From Arthrobacter sp. AL12 (GTDB lineage: Bacteria > Actinomycetota > Actinomycetes > Actinomycetales > Micrococcaceae), in NCBI RefSeq assembly GCF_029960645.1, contig NZ_JASBQY010000008.1:1-64000 (forward strand): a DNA stretch of 64,000 nucleotides. The letters run 5' to 3'. Shown here piece after piece: positions 27,111 to 36,642 of the stretch. Numbering within the stretch: position 1 is the stretch's first letter; the number at the start of each line of letters is the position of its first letter. A program made the position numbers and the translations under genes. The notes under the pieces were generated by a model. It was not told the DNA's origin. It saw nothing but the letters and a program-made list of their open reading frames with translations, and ran no database searches.

Positions 27111-29327
27111 GTGAACACAGACATCTTCCAGTCCAGCGCCTTCCCGTCCGACCTGTCCGGCCCATCCGATCCCTCCGGCCCAGGCGACGTGGCGCCGGAC
27201 GCCGACGCGCCCGATAACCGCTCGCTTGAGGAGCGCATTCTCGGCGGCCTTGACGCCGAACAGCGCGAAGTTGCCAGCACCCTCCAAGGACCCATGTGCG
27301 TGCTCGCCGGCGCCGGCACCGGCAAGACCCGCGCCATCACCCACCGGATCGCCTACGGCGTGCACTCCGGTGTCTACAACCCGCAGCGCCTCCTGGCCGT
27401 CACCTTCACGTCGCGGGCAGCGGCCGAAATGCGCAGCCGCCTCCGCGACCTCGGCGTCGGCAACGTCCAGGCCCGCACCTTCCATGCCGCCGCCCTGCGC
27501 CAACTCCAGTTCTTCTGGCCCCAGGCGGTCGGCGGCGTCCTGCCGAACCTGCTGGACCACAAGGCCCAGATGATTGCCGAGGCGGCCCGGCGGCTGCGCC
27601 TCAGCACCGACCGGGCCTCGATCCGCGATCTGGCCTCCGAAATCGAGTGGGCCAAGGTGTCAATGCTGACCCCGGCCAACTATCTGGAAAAAGCCCAGGG
27701 CCGCGGCGCCCCGGGCGGCTTTGACCTGACCGCCGTCGCCCGCGTCTTCCAGTCCTATGAGGACGTCAAGACGGACCGGAACGTGATCGACTTCGAGGAC
27801 GTGCTGCTGATCACCGTGGGCATCCTGCAGGAGGACCCGAAGGTCGCCGCCACGGTCCGCGAGCAGTACCGCCACTTCGTCGTTGACGAGTACCAGGACG
27901 TCTCGCCGCTGCAGCAGCGGCTGCTGGAACTGTGGCTCGGCGGCCGCGACGAGCTCTGCGTCGTCGGCGACGCCAGCCAGACCATTTATTCCTTTACCGG
28001 CGCCTCGCCGAAGCATCTGCTCGGCTTCAAGGCGCAGTACCCCGAAGCCACCGTTGTCAAGCTGATCCGCGACTACCGCTCCACCCCGCAGGTGGTTCGG
28101 CTGGCCAACGAACTGCTGGCCGGCCGGCGCAGCGGCGGGCCAGTCGCAGACGCCGCCTGGGCGGCGCCGCTGCAGCTTCTGGCGCAGCGCCCGGCAGGTC
28201 CGGTGCCGCAGTTCACCGAATGCTCCGACGACGAGGCCGAGGCCGCCACCGTGGCGGTCAAAGTCCGTGAGCTCCTCAACGCGGGCACGCCGGCCAGCCA
28301 GGTCGCCGTGCTGTTCCGCACCAACGGCCAGTCCGAGGCCTACGAGCAGGCCCTGGCTTCGGCGGGGATCGGCTACCAGCTGCGCGGCGGGGAACGGTTC
28401 TTTGCCCGCAAGGAGGTCCGGGACGCCATCCTGCAGCTGCGCGCCGCCACCCGGGCCGTCGCCGAAACCGCCAGCCCCGAGCCGCTGGGCCAGCTGGTCC
28501 GGGACATCGTCGCCTCGCTGGGCTACACGGACGCCGCTCCGCACAGCGGCGGCGCGCTCCGGGAACGCTGGGAATCCCTCGCAGCGCTTGTCGCGCTGGC
28601 CGACGAACTCGTGATCAGCCGCGGCGCGCAGTTCACCCTCGCGGACTTCGTCAACGAACTCCAGGAACGCTCCCTGGCCCAGCACGCCCCGACCGTCCAG
28701 GGCGTCACCCTGGCCTCGCTGCACGCCGCCAAGGGCCTGGAATGGGACGCCGTGTTCCTCGTCGGGCTCAGCGAGGGGCTGATGCCGATCTCCTTCGCCG
28801 ACAGCCCCGAATCCGTGGACGAGGAACGCCGCCTGCTCTACGTGGGGATCACCCGGGCCAGGGAACACCTGTTCCTGTCCTGGTCGACCGCACGGACCCC
28901 GGGCGGGCGCGCCAACCGGAAGCCCTCGCGCTTCCTGGACGGGCTGCGCCCCGACTCCGTGGCCAGCTCTTCGGTCCGCGGCAAGGGGGCGGCGCCGCGC
29001 CGCAAAGCCGCTGTGCCGGCCACCTGCCGGACCTGCGGGACGATGCTCTCGTCCGGGGCCGAACGCAAGGTGGGCCGCTGCAACCAGTGCCCGCCCAGCT
29101 ACGAGGAGCAGACCTTCGACGCGCTCCGGCAGTGGCGCAAGGACATCGCGCTCGAAGGCGACGTCCCCGCCTTCGTGATCTTCACTGACGCCACCCTGAC
29201 CGCCATTGCCGAAGCCCGGCCCGAATCCCTCGAACAGCTCGCCAAACTTCCCGGGGTGGGCCCGTCCAAACTGGAGAAATACGGCGAAGCAGTGCTGGCA
29301 GTGCTGGTCGAAAGCACCACACTCTGA
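27111..29327 (+). CDS. uvrD2: UvrD2-type superfamily 1 DNA helicase
   Basis: A 738-residue 3'-5' helicase. Walker A is AGAGTGKTRAITHR (near residue 63), then VTFTSRAAAEMRSR, motif II VVDEYQDVSPLQQ, GDASQTIYSFTGAS and LHAAKGLEWDAVFLVGL. After the motor comes a tetracysteine zinc motif (TCRTCGTM...GRCNQCP) and a C-terminal HRDC domain, the arrangement specific to actinobacterial UvrD2, which is essential in mycobacteria. GTG 27111 follows an AGCAGCAGAA leader. The stop shares one base with the ATG of the next gene. Confidence 0.93.
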   Translation: MNTDIFQSSAFPSDLSGPSDPSGPGDVAPDADAPDNRSLEERILGGLDAEQREVASTLQGPMCVLAGAGTGKTRAITHRIAYGVHSGVYNPQRLLAVTFTSRAAAEMRSRLRDLGVGNVQARTFHAAALRQLQFFWPQAVGGVLPNLLDHKAQMIAEAARRLRLSTDRASIRDLASEIEWAKVSMLTPANYLEKAQGRGAPGGFDLTAVARVFQSYEDVKTDRNVIDFEDVLLITVGILQEDPKVAATVREQYRHFVVDEYQDVSPLQQRLLELWLGGRDELCVVGDASQTIYSFTGASPKHLLGFKAQYPEATVVKLIRDYRSTPQVVRLANELLAGRRSGGPVADAAWAAPLQLLAQRPAGPVPQFTECSDDEAEAATVAVKVRELLNAGTPASQVAVLFRTNGQSEAYEQALASAGIGYQLRGGERFFARKEVRDAILQLRAATRAVAETASPEPLGQLVRDIVASLGYTDAAPHSGGALRERWESLAALVALADELVISRGAQFTLADFVNELQERSLAQHAPTVQGVTLASLHAAKGLEWDAVFLVGLSEGLMPISFADSPESVDEERRLLYVGITRAREHLFLSWSTARTPGGRANRKPSRFLDGLRPDSVASSSVRGKGAAPRRKAAVPATCRTCGTMLSSGAERKVGRCNQCPPSYEEQTFDALRQWRKDIALEGDVPAFVIFTDATLTAIAEARPESLEQLAKLPGVGPSKLEKYGEAVLAVLVESTTL

Positions 29328-29947
29328 TGGCCGGCAGCAGCCGCGCCGTTCCCGCAGCCTTAACGCTGACCACCGCCGACGGAGCCCCGGTGGAAGTCCG
29401 GCGCTCCGCCCGGCGCCGCCGCACCGTGGCGGCGTTCTGGGAGAACGGCACCGCCGTCGTCGCCATTCCCGCCTCCTTCAGCCGCGCCCAGGAACACGAA
29501 TGGGTGCACCGGATGCTCGAGAAGCTGCGGCTCCAGGGCGAACGGGGGACCCGCGGCGCCGGCCGGCGGCGTCCGCGCAGCGATGCCGCGCTCGCAGCAC
29601 ACGCCGCCGAGCTGTCGGCGAAGTACTTCGGCGGCCGGGCAGTCCCGTCCTCCGTGCGCTGGGTGGGCAACCAGAACTCCCGCTGGGGATCCGCGACGCC
29701 GTCGGAGGGGACCATCCGGCTGTCGGACAAGCTGCAGCCCATGCCGCAGTGGGTCATCGACTACGTGCTGCTGCATGAACTGGCGCACCTGCTGGTGGCC
29801 GGCCACGACGCCGCGTTCTGGCGGCTGCTCGAGGCTTACCCGGACACTGCCCGGGCCAAAGCCTTCCTTGAGGGCGTCTCCTTTGCCACGTCCCGCGGCC
29901 TCACGCCCGGCGACGACGATGACGTGGACGGCCCGCCGGTCAGCTAG
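29327..29947 (+). CDS. YgjP/SprT-like zinc metallopeptidase
   Basis: A 206-residue protein of the DUF45 (YgjP) family. The zinc site is HELAHLLVAGHDAAFW near residues 147-162 with the two motif His, the Glu and a third downstream His. NQNSRWGSATPSEGTIRLS is the family's characteristic strand. Substrates of the family are poorly defined. It is coupled to uvrD2 by a one-base TGATG overlap, a pairing that suggests a genome-maintenance role but does not prove it. Its TAG stop forms a CTAG shared with the convergent DUF2342 gene. Confidence 0.88.
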   Translation: MAGSSRAVPAALTLTTADGAPVEVRRSARRRRTVAAFWENGTAVVAIPASFSRAQEHEWVHRMLEKLRLQGERGTRGAGRRRPRSDAALAAHAAELSAKYFGGRAVPSSVRWVGNQNSRWGSATPSEGTIRLSDKLQPMPQWVIDYVLLHELAHLLVAGHDAAFWRLLEAYPDTARAKAFLEGVSFATSRGLTPGDDDDVDGPPVS

Positions 29948-31440
29948 GACTTGGGGTTTCCGCCGTCGCCGGGGGCCTCGTCAGTCCCGGTTCCGCCGGT
30001 GTTCCCGCCGGTTTCACCGGTGACTTCCCCCGCTTCGCGAGTGTCTTGGACGGAGTCGCCGGTGTCTTGCCCGGCCGCCGTCGCATCCTCCTGCTCGTCG
30101 AAGCCGCCGCTGAGCAGCTTCTGCAGGGCGTCGTCGACCTCGGAGTCGCTGGCCTCAGCCAGCTTCCGTCGTTCGCTGAACCCCTTCGGGTCTTCCAGGT
30201 CCTCGGCGGTGGGCAGCAGATCGGGGTGATTCCAGATCGCATCGCGGCCGTCGACGCCGCGTTCGTCCTTCAGCGAGGCCCAGAGGGCGGCGGCCTCCCG
30301 GAGCCGGCGCGGCCGCAATTCCAGTCCCACGAGGGAGGAGAACGCGTGTTCGGCCGGTCCTCCGGTGGCGCGGCGGCGCCGCACCGTCTCCCGCAGCGCC
30401 GCGGCCGAGGGCAGCAGCTTCTCCGTGGCAGCCCAGCTCAGCTCGTCCACCCAGCCCTCCACGAGAGCGAGGGCGGTCTCCAGCTTCTCCAGCGCCTGAT
30501 CCTGCGCGGGAGTGCGCTGCGGCATAAAGACACCCTGCGACAGGGCCTCCTGGATGCCCTCCGGGTTGCCCGGATCGAGTTCGCGGGCGAGCTCCTCGAT
30601 CTTCGAGGTGTCGATGTGGATGCCGCGGGCGTACGACTCGATGGCGCCGAGGAGGTGCCCCCGCAACCAGGGGACCTGCACGAACAGCCGGGCGTGGGCC
30701 GCTTCGCGGACGGCCAGGAACAGCCGGATGTCGTTCTCCGGCAGGCTGAGGCCTTCGCCGAACTTCGCCACGTTGGAGGGCAGCAGCGCCATTTCGAGGT
30801 CGGCGAGCGGGACGCCGATGTCCGTGGAGCTGACCACCTCTGCCGACAGGGCGCCGATGGCCTGGCCCAGCTGCATGCCGAAAATCGCCCCGCCCATGTT
30901 CTGCAGCATGGAGGACGCGCCACCCATCATGGACTTCATTTCCTCCGGCATCTGCTCGGTCATGGCCGTGGACAGGGCATTCGCGATGCTGTTGGCAACC
31001 GGCTCGGTCAGGCGCTTCCAGGTGCCGAGCGTTTCCTCGACCCACTCGGCCCGTGACCAGGCGCGGCCGATCAGGCCCGTGGCCGGCAGGCCGGTGACCT
31101 GGTCAAGCCACAGTTCGGCGAGCCGCAGGGCTTCATCGACCTCGCGGGACTGCTGCGCCGTGACGGACGGGTCGGAGCCACTGGCGGCCACGCGCCGGGC
31201 GTTTTCGTGCGCGAGCTGCCAGTTCACGGGGCCTTCCGAGGGGGCGCTCATCATGGCCTGGACCTGGGAAAACATCTGGGCGAGGAGGTTCGGATCGTCC
31301 GGAAGGCCGGCTGCCTTTGCCAGTTCCGCGGGGTCGATGTTCCCCATGCCCTGGCCCCCCATCAGGTTCTTGAGCATTTCTGCCAGCGGATCCTTTGGTT
31401 CCTCGTCGCCATTGGACGGATTAAGTGGGTTGGAGGTCAT
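29944..31440 (-). CDS. DUF2342 (TIGR03624-like) putative zinc-dependent hydrolase
   Basis: A 498-residue protein of the actinobacterial DUF2342 family, sometimes named zinc-dependent metalloprotease or F420-associated hydrolase. The visible hallmark is LAVREAAHARLFVQVPWLRGHLLGAIESYARG, an AAH motif where a classical HExxH would be. The N-terminus (GDEEPKDPLAEMLKNLMGGQGMGN) and the Gly/Thr/Glu-rich last 70 residues look disordered. The central segment SMMGGASSMLQNMGGAIFGMQLGQAIG is typical of the family. The biochemical function is not established. It is divergent from the PDZ-Lon protease gene, a neighbourhood I recall as common in Actinobacteria. Confidence 0.85.
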   Translation of the reverse strand: MTSNPLNPSNGDEEPKDPLAEMLKNLMGGQGMGNIDPAELAKAAGLPDDPNLLAQMFSQVQAMMSAPSEGPVNWQLAHENARRVAASGSDPSVTAQQSREVDEALRLAELWLDQVTGLPATGLIGRAWSRAEWVEETLGTWKRLTEPVANSIANALSTAMTEQMPEEMKSMMGGASSMLQNMGGAIFGMQLGQAIGALSAEVVSSTDIGVPLADLEMALLPSNVAKFGEGLSLPENDIRLFLAVREAAHARLFVQVPWLRGHLLGAIESYARGIHIDTSKIEELARELDPGNPEGIQEALSQGVFMPQRTPAQDQALEKLETALALVEGWVDELSWAATEKLLPSAAALRETVRRRRATGGPAEHAFSSLVGLELRPRRLREAAALWASLKDERGVDGRDAIWNHPDLLPTAEDLEDPKGFSERRKLAEASDSEVDDALQKLLSGGFDEQEDATAAGQDTGDSVQDTREAGEVTGETGGNTGGTGTDEAPGDGGNPKS

Positions 31441-31676
31441 GATCCCGCCGATCGTCGGTGTGGCTGCTTCTCACGTTCACGGTACCGCGCAGCCAGCGGG
31501 CTGTCTGCCGAAACCCCGCCACGTTCGCTGTAGGCAAAGAGCCCGGCCGGCAGCCGAGCGCGTAGTGTTAGGAACTGGAATATTGGCAGGCAGCAGCCGC
31601 GGCTTAGGGCGCGGGCGCAGTGCGCTGATCGGGGGGTCCATTGGGTCCCCGGGCGCCGGCACGGAGAGGTCCTTCA
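31441..31676. promoter_or_regulatory. Divergent promoter region (DUF2342 protein / PDZ-Lon protease)
   Basis: The 236 bp between two divergently transcribed starts. It must hold two promoters, but I see no consensus boxes that I would commit to. Immediately before the plus-strand start the bases GGAGAGG (31663-31669) form a good ribosome binding site that decides the TTG start at 31677. Confidence 0.5.
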
Positions 31677-32825
31677 TTGACGATTACGCAGGGCGGGCAG
31701 CCCGGCAGCGAGCCGGCAGCCGGCCAGACCCGGGGCCGCAGGACCCTGCTGTCAAAATCACGTTCCGGCCGGCAGCGGGACAAGCGCTCGTCAGCAATGC
31801 TCGTCTCGGGACTGCTGGCACTGGCGCTGGGCATCACCGCGCTGAGCCTGCCTGTCCCGTACGTCGTGGAATCGCCGGGTCCCACATTCAACACCCTCGG
31901 CAATGACAACGGCCAACCGGTCATCAGCGTGACCGGCCGGGAGAGCTTTCCGGCCCAGGGCAACCTGGACCTGACCACGGTCTACGTCGACGGCGGCCCC
32001 AACGGGCCGGTGACGGTCTTCGAGGCGTTCTCCGCCTGGCTTGACGGCGCGAAAGGCGTCTATCCGGAGGAACTCATCTTTCCTACCGGGGTGACCAAGG
32101 AACAGTCCCAGCAAGAAAGCGCCGTCGCGATGACCACTTCGCAGGAGAACGCCGTGGCCTCAGCACTCCGGGAACTGGGGATCGCGTTCGAGCAGAAAAT
32201 GCAGATTGCGGGCGTCCCCGAGGGCTCCGCGTCCGCCGGCAAGCTGCAGGAAAACGACGTGCTGGTGTCCGTTAACGGCAAGCCGGCGACCGCGCTGAGC
32301 GTCGTCCAGGCTGAACTGGCCGCCGGAAACGGCGCTCCGGTGGAGGTCGTCGTCGACCGTGACGGCAGCAACGTGGCCACCAGCATCACACCGGCCAGGA
32401 CCGAGGCCGGGCGGTTCATCCTCGGGGTCCTGCTGCAGTACGAGTTCAAGTTCCCCTTCGACGTCAAAATCTCCCTGGAAAAGGTCGGCGGTCCCAGCGC
32501 CGGGATGATGTTCGCCCTGGGCATTGTGGACACCGTCACCCCCGGCGACCTGACCGGCGGCAAGCACATCGCGGGAACCGGAACCATCACCCCTGACGGC
32601 GCTGTCGGGCCGATTGGCGGCATCAGCCAGAAGATGCACGGCGCGCGCTCCGGCGGCGCCACGTTGTTCCTGGCGCCGGCCGCAAACTGCGAGGACGTCG
32701 TCGGTCATATTCCGGACGGTCTGCAGGTGGTTCGGGTCGAGAATCTGGCCGACGCACGGAAAGCGGTGGAACTGGCTGCATCCGGGGCCGACACATCCGG
32801 GCTTCCGGTTTGCTCCAGCAACTAG
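31677..32825 (+). CDS. Membrane-anchored PDZ-Lon (S16) protease
   Basis: A 382-residue protein with one N-terminal transmembrane helix (AMLVSGLLALALGITALSL), an extracellular PDZ domain (VPEGSASAGKLQENDVLVSVNGKPA) and a C-terminal Lon-type protease domain. The catalytic Ser is in GGPSAGMMFALG and the Lys in LTGGKHIAGTGTI, so the Ser-Lys dyad is intact; there is no AAA ATPase. Such YlbL-type proteins cleave cell-envelope targets. The longer frame from 31641 is open, but TTG 31677 lies 7 bases after GGAGAGG and is the better start. Confidence 0.9.
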   Translation: MTITQGGQPGSEPAAGQTRGRRTLLSKSRSGRQRDKRSSAMLVSGLLALALGITALSLPVPYVVESPGPTFNTLGNDNGQPVISVTGRESFPAQGNLDLTTVYVDGGPNGPVTVFEAFSAWLDGAKGVYPEELIFPTGVTKEQSQQESAVAMTTSQENAVASALRELGIAFEQKMQIAGVPEGSASAGKLQENDVLVSVNGKPATALSVVQAELAAGNGAPVEVVVDRDGSNVATSITPARTEAGRFILGVLLQYEFKFPFDVKISLEKVGGPSAGMMFALGIVDTVTPGDLTGGKHIAGTGTITPDGAVGPIGGISQKMHGARSGGATLFLAPAANCEDVVGHIPDGLQVVRVENLADARKAVELAASGADTSGLPVCSSN

Positions 32826-32997
32826 ACTGGCGGCGGAACTAAGATCCGCCGCCACTCGTGGCACTTATGACGGCTTCGCCGCCCTGTTGGGGCGGTGCCG
32901 GCGGGGGCTAGACTGCAGCAACTTCGCGATCCTGCATGGAAGCACCGCACAGATAACTAAAAACCAGTAACTGACGACCAGCTATGAGGTACCGAGT

Positions 32998-35900
32998 TTG
33001 TCCCGTCCCGCCAGCACTGTCCCGCCCGGAAGACCCCAGCAACGACGAAGCGCACTGACGCCGACGTTGATTGTTGTGGCCTTGATTGTTGTGGGCTTCA
33101 TCTTCTTCGCCAATGTCTGGACGGACGTCCTCTGGTACCAGCAGCTGGGCTTTTTCGAAGTCTTCCTGACCGAGAACCTGGCACGCATCGCCATCTTCCT
33201 GGCCGGTTTCGCCGTGATGTTCTCCGCCGTCTTCTTCGCCATCCGGATCGCCTACCACGCCCGCCCCGTGTACGCGCCGGACGCGGACATCCGGGACAAC
33301 CTGAACCGCTACCAGGTCCAGCTTGAACCCATCCGGCGCGTCGTCATGATCGGGGTGCCGGTCCTCTTCGGCCTGTTCGCCGCAAGCGCCGCTGCCAGCC
33401 AGTGGCAAAAGGTGCTCCTGTTCCTGAACCAGGAATCCTTTGGCCAGAACGATCCGCAGTTCGGGCTCGACATCAGCTTCTACCTGATGACCCTCCCGTT
33501 CCTGGGCTTCGTCACCGGCTTCCTGATCAGCGTCACCATCGTCGCCGGCGTCGCGGGCATCCTGACACATTACCTGTACGGCAGCATCCGGATCATGGAA
33601 CGCGGCATCTTCACCAGCCGCGCGGCGCAGATCCACCTCGCCGTCTCCGGCGCAGCCTTCCTGCTCCTGCTGGGCGCCAACTTCTGGCTGGACCGCTACG
33701 CCGCCGTGCAGAACAGCGGCGGCCGCTGGGCCGGTGCGCTGTACACGGACGTCAACGCCGTCATCCCCACCAAATCCATCCTGGCCGTGGCCGCGGTCCT
33801 CGTCGCCGTGCTGTTCATCGTCGCTGCGGTAATCGGCAAGTGGCGGCTGCCCGTCATCGGAACCGCCATGCTCGTCATCACCTCGATCCTTGCCGGCGGC
33901 GTCTACCCCTGGGTGATCCAGCAGTTCCAGGTCCGGCCCTCTGAGCAGACCCTCGAGAAGCAGTACATCGAACGCAACATCAACATGACCCGCGCGGCGT
34001 ACGGCCTCGACAAGATCCAGGAGACCCGGTACAACGCCACCACCAACGCCACCACGGGCGCACTGGCCCCCGACGCGCAGACCACGGCCAATATCCGGCT
34101 GCTGGACCCCAACCTGATCTCCGACGCGTTCTCCCAGCTCGAGCAGTACCGGCCGTACTACCAGTTCCCCAAGGCGCTGAACGTGGACCGCTACGAGATT
34201 GACGGGAAGATCCAGGACACCGTCATCGCCGTCCGCGAACTCAACCCTGACGGGCTGAGCGCCAACCAGCAGTCCTGGCTGAACCGCCACGTTGTCTACA
34301 CCCACGGCTACGGCGTGGTCGCCGCCAAGGGCAACAAGTTCACCGTCGACGGCAAGCCGGAGTTCCTGCAGGCCGGAATCCCGTCCACCGGCGTGCTCGG
34401 TGATGACTCGACGTACCAGCCGCGGATCTACTTCGGCGAGAACTCTGCTGACTACTCGATCGTCGGCGCCCCCGATGGCGCACCGAACCGCGAGCAGGAC
34501 CGGCCGGCCGCCAAGGAAGGCGACGGAGAAACGCAGTACACCTTCACCGGCGAGGGCGGCCCGAACGTGGGCAGCTTCTTCAACAAGGTCCTCTACGCGG
34601 TCAAGTTCCAGTCCTCGGACCTGCTGCTCTCTGACGGTGTGAATGCCGAATCCCAGATTCTCTACGACCGCAACCCCCGGGAGCGTGTCGAAAAGGTTGC
34701 CCCGTACCTCACCGTGGACGGCAATGCCTACCCGGCCGTCGTCGACGGACGGGTGAAGTGGATCGTGGACGGCTACACGACGAGCCCGTACTACCCGTAT
34801 TCGCAGCAGGAGCAGCTCTCCGAGGCCACCGCCGACTCGCAGACCACCGCGGGGCGGACAGCCTCCCTGCCCAACACCTCCGTCAACTACATCCGCAACT
34901 CGGTCAAGGCCACTGTGGATGCCTACGACGGCAAGGTCACGCTCTATGCCTGGGACGACCAGGACCCGGTGCTGAAGGCGTGGCAGAACATCTTCCCGAC
35001 CTCGCTGAAGCCGTTCTCGGAAATGTCCGGGGAACTTATGAGCCACGTCCGCTACCCGGAGGACCTGTTCAAGGTCCAGCGGGAACTCCTGGGCCGGTAC
35101 CACGTCACCCAGCCGGACAACTTCTACACCAACAACGACGCCTGGAGCGTCCCGAACGATCCGACCGTGCAGGACGACGTTAAGCAGCCGCCGTACTACA
35201 TGTCCCTGAAGATGCCTGACCAGGACAACCCGGCCTTCCAGCTGACGTCCTCGTTCATCCCGCAGGTGGTCAACGGGAACGCCCGCAACGTGCTTTACGG
35301 ATTCCTGGCCGCCGACTCCGACGCCGGCAAGGAGAAGGGTGTGAAGGCCGAGAGCTACGGCCAGCTCAGGCTGCTGCAGATCCCGCCGGAGGCCAACATC
35401 CCAGGCCCCGGGCAGGCGCAGAACAAGTTCAACTCGGACCCCACGGTCTCGCAGGCCCTGAACCTGCTGCGCCAGGGCGCCTCGGCGGTGCTCAACGGCA
35501 ACCTGCTCACGCTGCCGGTGGGCGGCGGCATGGCATACGTCCAGCCGGTGTACCTGCGGTCCACGGGTGAAACCTCGTACCCCACGCTGCAGCGCGTCCT
35601 CGTGGCGTTTGGTGACAAGATTGGCTTCGCGCCGACCCTGGATGCGGCGCTGAACCAGTTGTTCGGCGGTGAGTCGGGTGCCAGCGCCGGGGACTCGGCT
35701 AACAACGGGCAGACGCCCACCACGCCTGCGACGCCGGGTGGGACACCATCCGCTCCGGGCAGCACGGACGCCAAGGCGGAGCTGAAGGCGGCCCTGGACG
35801 CGGCGAACGCCGCTATCAAGGCCGGCCAGGAGGCCCTCGCGAGGGGCGACTTCGCCGCCTACGGCGAGGAGCAGAAGAAGCTGACCGCTGCCCTGCAGCG

Positions 35901-36018
35901 GGCCATCGACGCCGAAGCCAAGATCGCGGCTGAAACTCCGGCTCCTGCACCGGCTGCCAGCCCGGCGCCGGATGCCACCACGCCGGCGGCCACCCCGGTC
36001 CCGACACCGAGCAGCTGA
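32998..36018 (+). CDS. UPF0182 family large membrane protein
   Basis: A 1006-residue protein with seven predicted N-terminal transmembrane helices in the first ~310 residues (for example [52 protein letters not shown]). A large extracytoplasmic region follows (residues 320-900), then a disordered Ala/Pro-rich tail containing an alpha-helical segment ([20 protein letters not shown]). UPF0182 proteins are conserved in Actinobacteria and cyanobacteria with no agreed function. TTG 32998 is the start given by the family N-terminus, with an AGGT a few bases upstream. Confidence 0.9.
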   Translation: MSRPASTVPPGRPQQRRSALTPTLIVVALIVVGFIFFANVWTDVLWYQQLGFFEVFLTENLARIAIFLAGFAVMFSAVFFAIRIAYHARPVYAPDADIRDNLNRYQVQLEPIRRVVMIGVPVLFGLFAASAAASQWQKVLLFLNQESFGQNDPQFGLDISFYLMTLPFLGFVTGFLISVTIVAGVAGILTHYLYGSIRIMERGIFTSRAAQIHLAVSGAAFLLLLGANFWLDRYAAVQNSGGRWAGALYTDVNAVIPTKSILAVAAVLVAVLFIVAAVIGKWRLPVIGTAMLVITSILAGGVYPWVIQQFQVRPSEQTLEKQYIERNINMTRAAYGLDKIQETRYNATTNATTGALAPDAQTTANIRLLDPNLISDAFSQLEQYRPYYQFPKALNVDRYEIDGKIQDTVIAVRELNPDGLSANQQSWLNRHVVYTHGYGVVAAKGNKFTVDGKPEFLQAGIPSTGVLGDDSTYQPRIYFGENSADYSIVGAPDGAPNREQDRPAAKEGDGETQYTFTGEGGPNVGSFFNKVLYAVKFQSSDLLLSDGVNAESQILYDRNPRERVEKVAPYLTVDGNAYPAVVDGRVKWIVDGYTTSPYYPYSQQEQLSEATADSQTTAGRTASLPNTSVNYIRNSVKATVDAYDGKVTLYAWDDQDPVLKAWQNIFPTSLKPFSEMSGELMSHVRYPEDLFKVQRELLGRYHVTQPDNFYTNNDAWSVPNDPTVQDDVKQPPYYMSLKMPDQDNPAFQLTSSFIPQVVNGNARNVLYGFLAADSDAGKEKGVKAESYGQLRLLQIPPEANIPGPGQAQNKFNSDPTVSQALNLLRQGASAVLNGNLLTLPVGGGMAYVQPVYLRSTGETSYPTLQRVLVAFGDKIGFAPTLDAALNQLFGGESGASAGDSANNGQTPTTPATPGGTPSAPGSTDAKAELKAALDAANAAIKAGQEALARGDFAAYGEEQKKLTAALQRAIDAEAKIAAETPAPAPAASPAPDATTPAATPVPTPSS

Positions 36019-36058
36019 CGCCGGGCCCGCCGGTTTACGGCTGGCCGATGCATGGCTG

Positions 36059-36100
36059 AAGGCCGGGTTCGCGCTCCCACCGGAGCGGGAACCCGGCCTT
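36059..36100 (+). terminator. Hairpin terminator after the UPF0182 gene
   Basis: Arms AAGGCCGGGTT (36059-36069) and AACCCGGCCTT (36090-36100) enclose a second small stem (CGCTCC/GGAGCG). It is followed by ACCGTTTCC, with only a weak T-run. Confidence 0.75.
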
Positions 36101-36168
36101 ACCGTTTCCGGCCGGGCGCGGACGGCCCATGCCCCGGGATTGGGAGACGCACATCACGTCGCCCAGAT

Positions 36169-36197
36169 TTGGCCTCAAGTTCACCGGCAGGTAGAGT
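36169..36197 (+). promoter_or_regulatory. Promoter of the first tRNA-fMet gene
   Basis: TTGGCC (36169-36174) and TAGAGT (36192-36197) are separated by exactly 17 bp and lie 11 bases before the tRNA. The second tRNA copy keeps the -10-like TAGTGT (36448-36453) and the leader GTTGATCTTGCGA, but its -35 is less clear. Confidence 0.55.
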
Positions 36198-36208
36198 TGA
36201 TCTTGCGA

Positions 36209-36282
36209 CGCGGGGTGGAGCAGTTCGGTAGCTCGCTGGGCTCATAACCCAGAGGTCACAGGTTCAAATCCTGTCCCCGCAA
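36209..36282 (+). tRNA. Initiator tRNA-fMet (CAT), copy 1
   Basis: A 74-nt gene up to the discriminator base. The acceptor strands CGCGGGG and CCCCGCA leave a C1-A72 mismatch, and the anticodon stem CTGGG/CCCAG has the three consecutive G-C pairs of initiator tRNA around a CTCATAA loop. The T-arm is CAGGTTCAAATCCTG. The CCA end is not encoded (CTG follows). Confidence 0.96.
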
Positions 36283-36288
36283 CTGGAG

Positions 36289-36334
36289 AGAAGGTCCGGA
36301 ACACTGGAAACAGTGTCCCGGACCTTCTGCTTTT
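36289..36334 (+). terminator. Terminator of the first tRNA-fMet
   Basis: An 18-bp stem with one mismatch (AGAAGGTCCGG... / ...CCGGACCTTCT, positions 36289-36306 and 36311-36328) around a GAAA loop, followed by GCTTTT. Confidence 0.9.
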
Positions 36335-36464
36335 AAGCCGGCAACTTGGGGCCAGGAAACCGGGCAGGGCAGTGGCCTGGAACGTGGTCCGGACGGTGGA
36401 GCCGGCAGTGTCCCGGAGGGGTGGTCCGGGCGGTGCCAAAAGTACGGTAGTGTTGATCTTGCGA

Positions 36465-36538
36465 CGCGGGGTGGAGCAGTTCGGTAGCTCGCTGGGCTCA
36501 TAACCCAGAGGTCACAGGTTCAAATCCTGTCCCCGCAA
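36465..36538 (+). tRNA. Initiator tRNA-fMet (CAT), copy 2
   Basis: Identical over its 74 nt to the copy 256 bases upstream, including the C1-A72 mismatch and three G-C anticodon-stem pairs. The preceding bases GTTGATCTTGCGA are also identical, so the duplication included at least part of the promoter. CCA is not encoded. Confidence 0.96.
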
Positions 36539-36550
36539 CTGAAGACGAAA

Positions 36551-36587
36551 AGAAAGGCCCGGATCTGTTGATCCGGGCCTTTCTCGT
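36551..36587 (+). terminator. Terminator of the second tRNA-fMet
   Basis: A perfect 15-bp stem (AGAAAGGCCCGGATC / GATCCGGGCCTTTCT, loop TGTT) followed by CGTTG. Its sequence differs from the first tRNA's terminator, so the duplicated segment ended at the tRNA. Confidence 0.9.
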
Positions 36588-36642
36588 TGCCGCAGCTCAC
36601 TGGCTCGCCGGCACAGCGGGGCCGGGCGGGTCCAGGCCCGCC

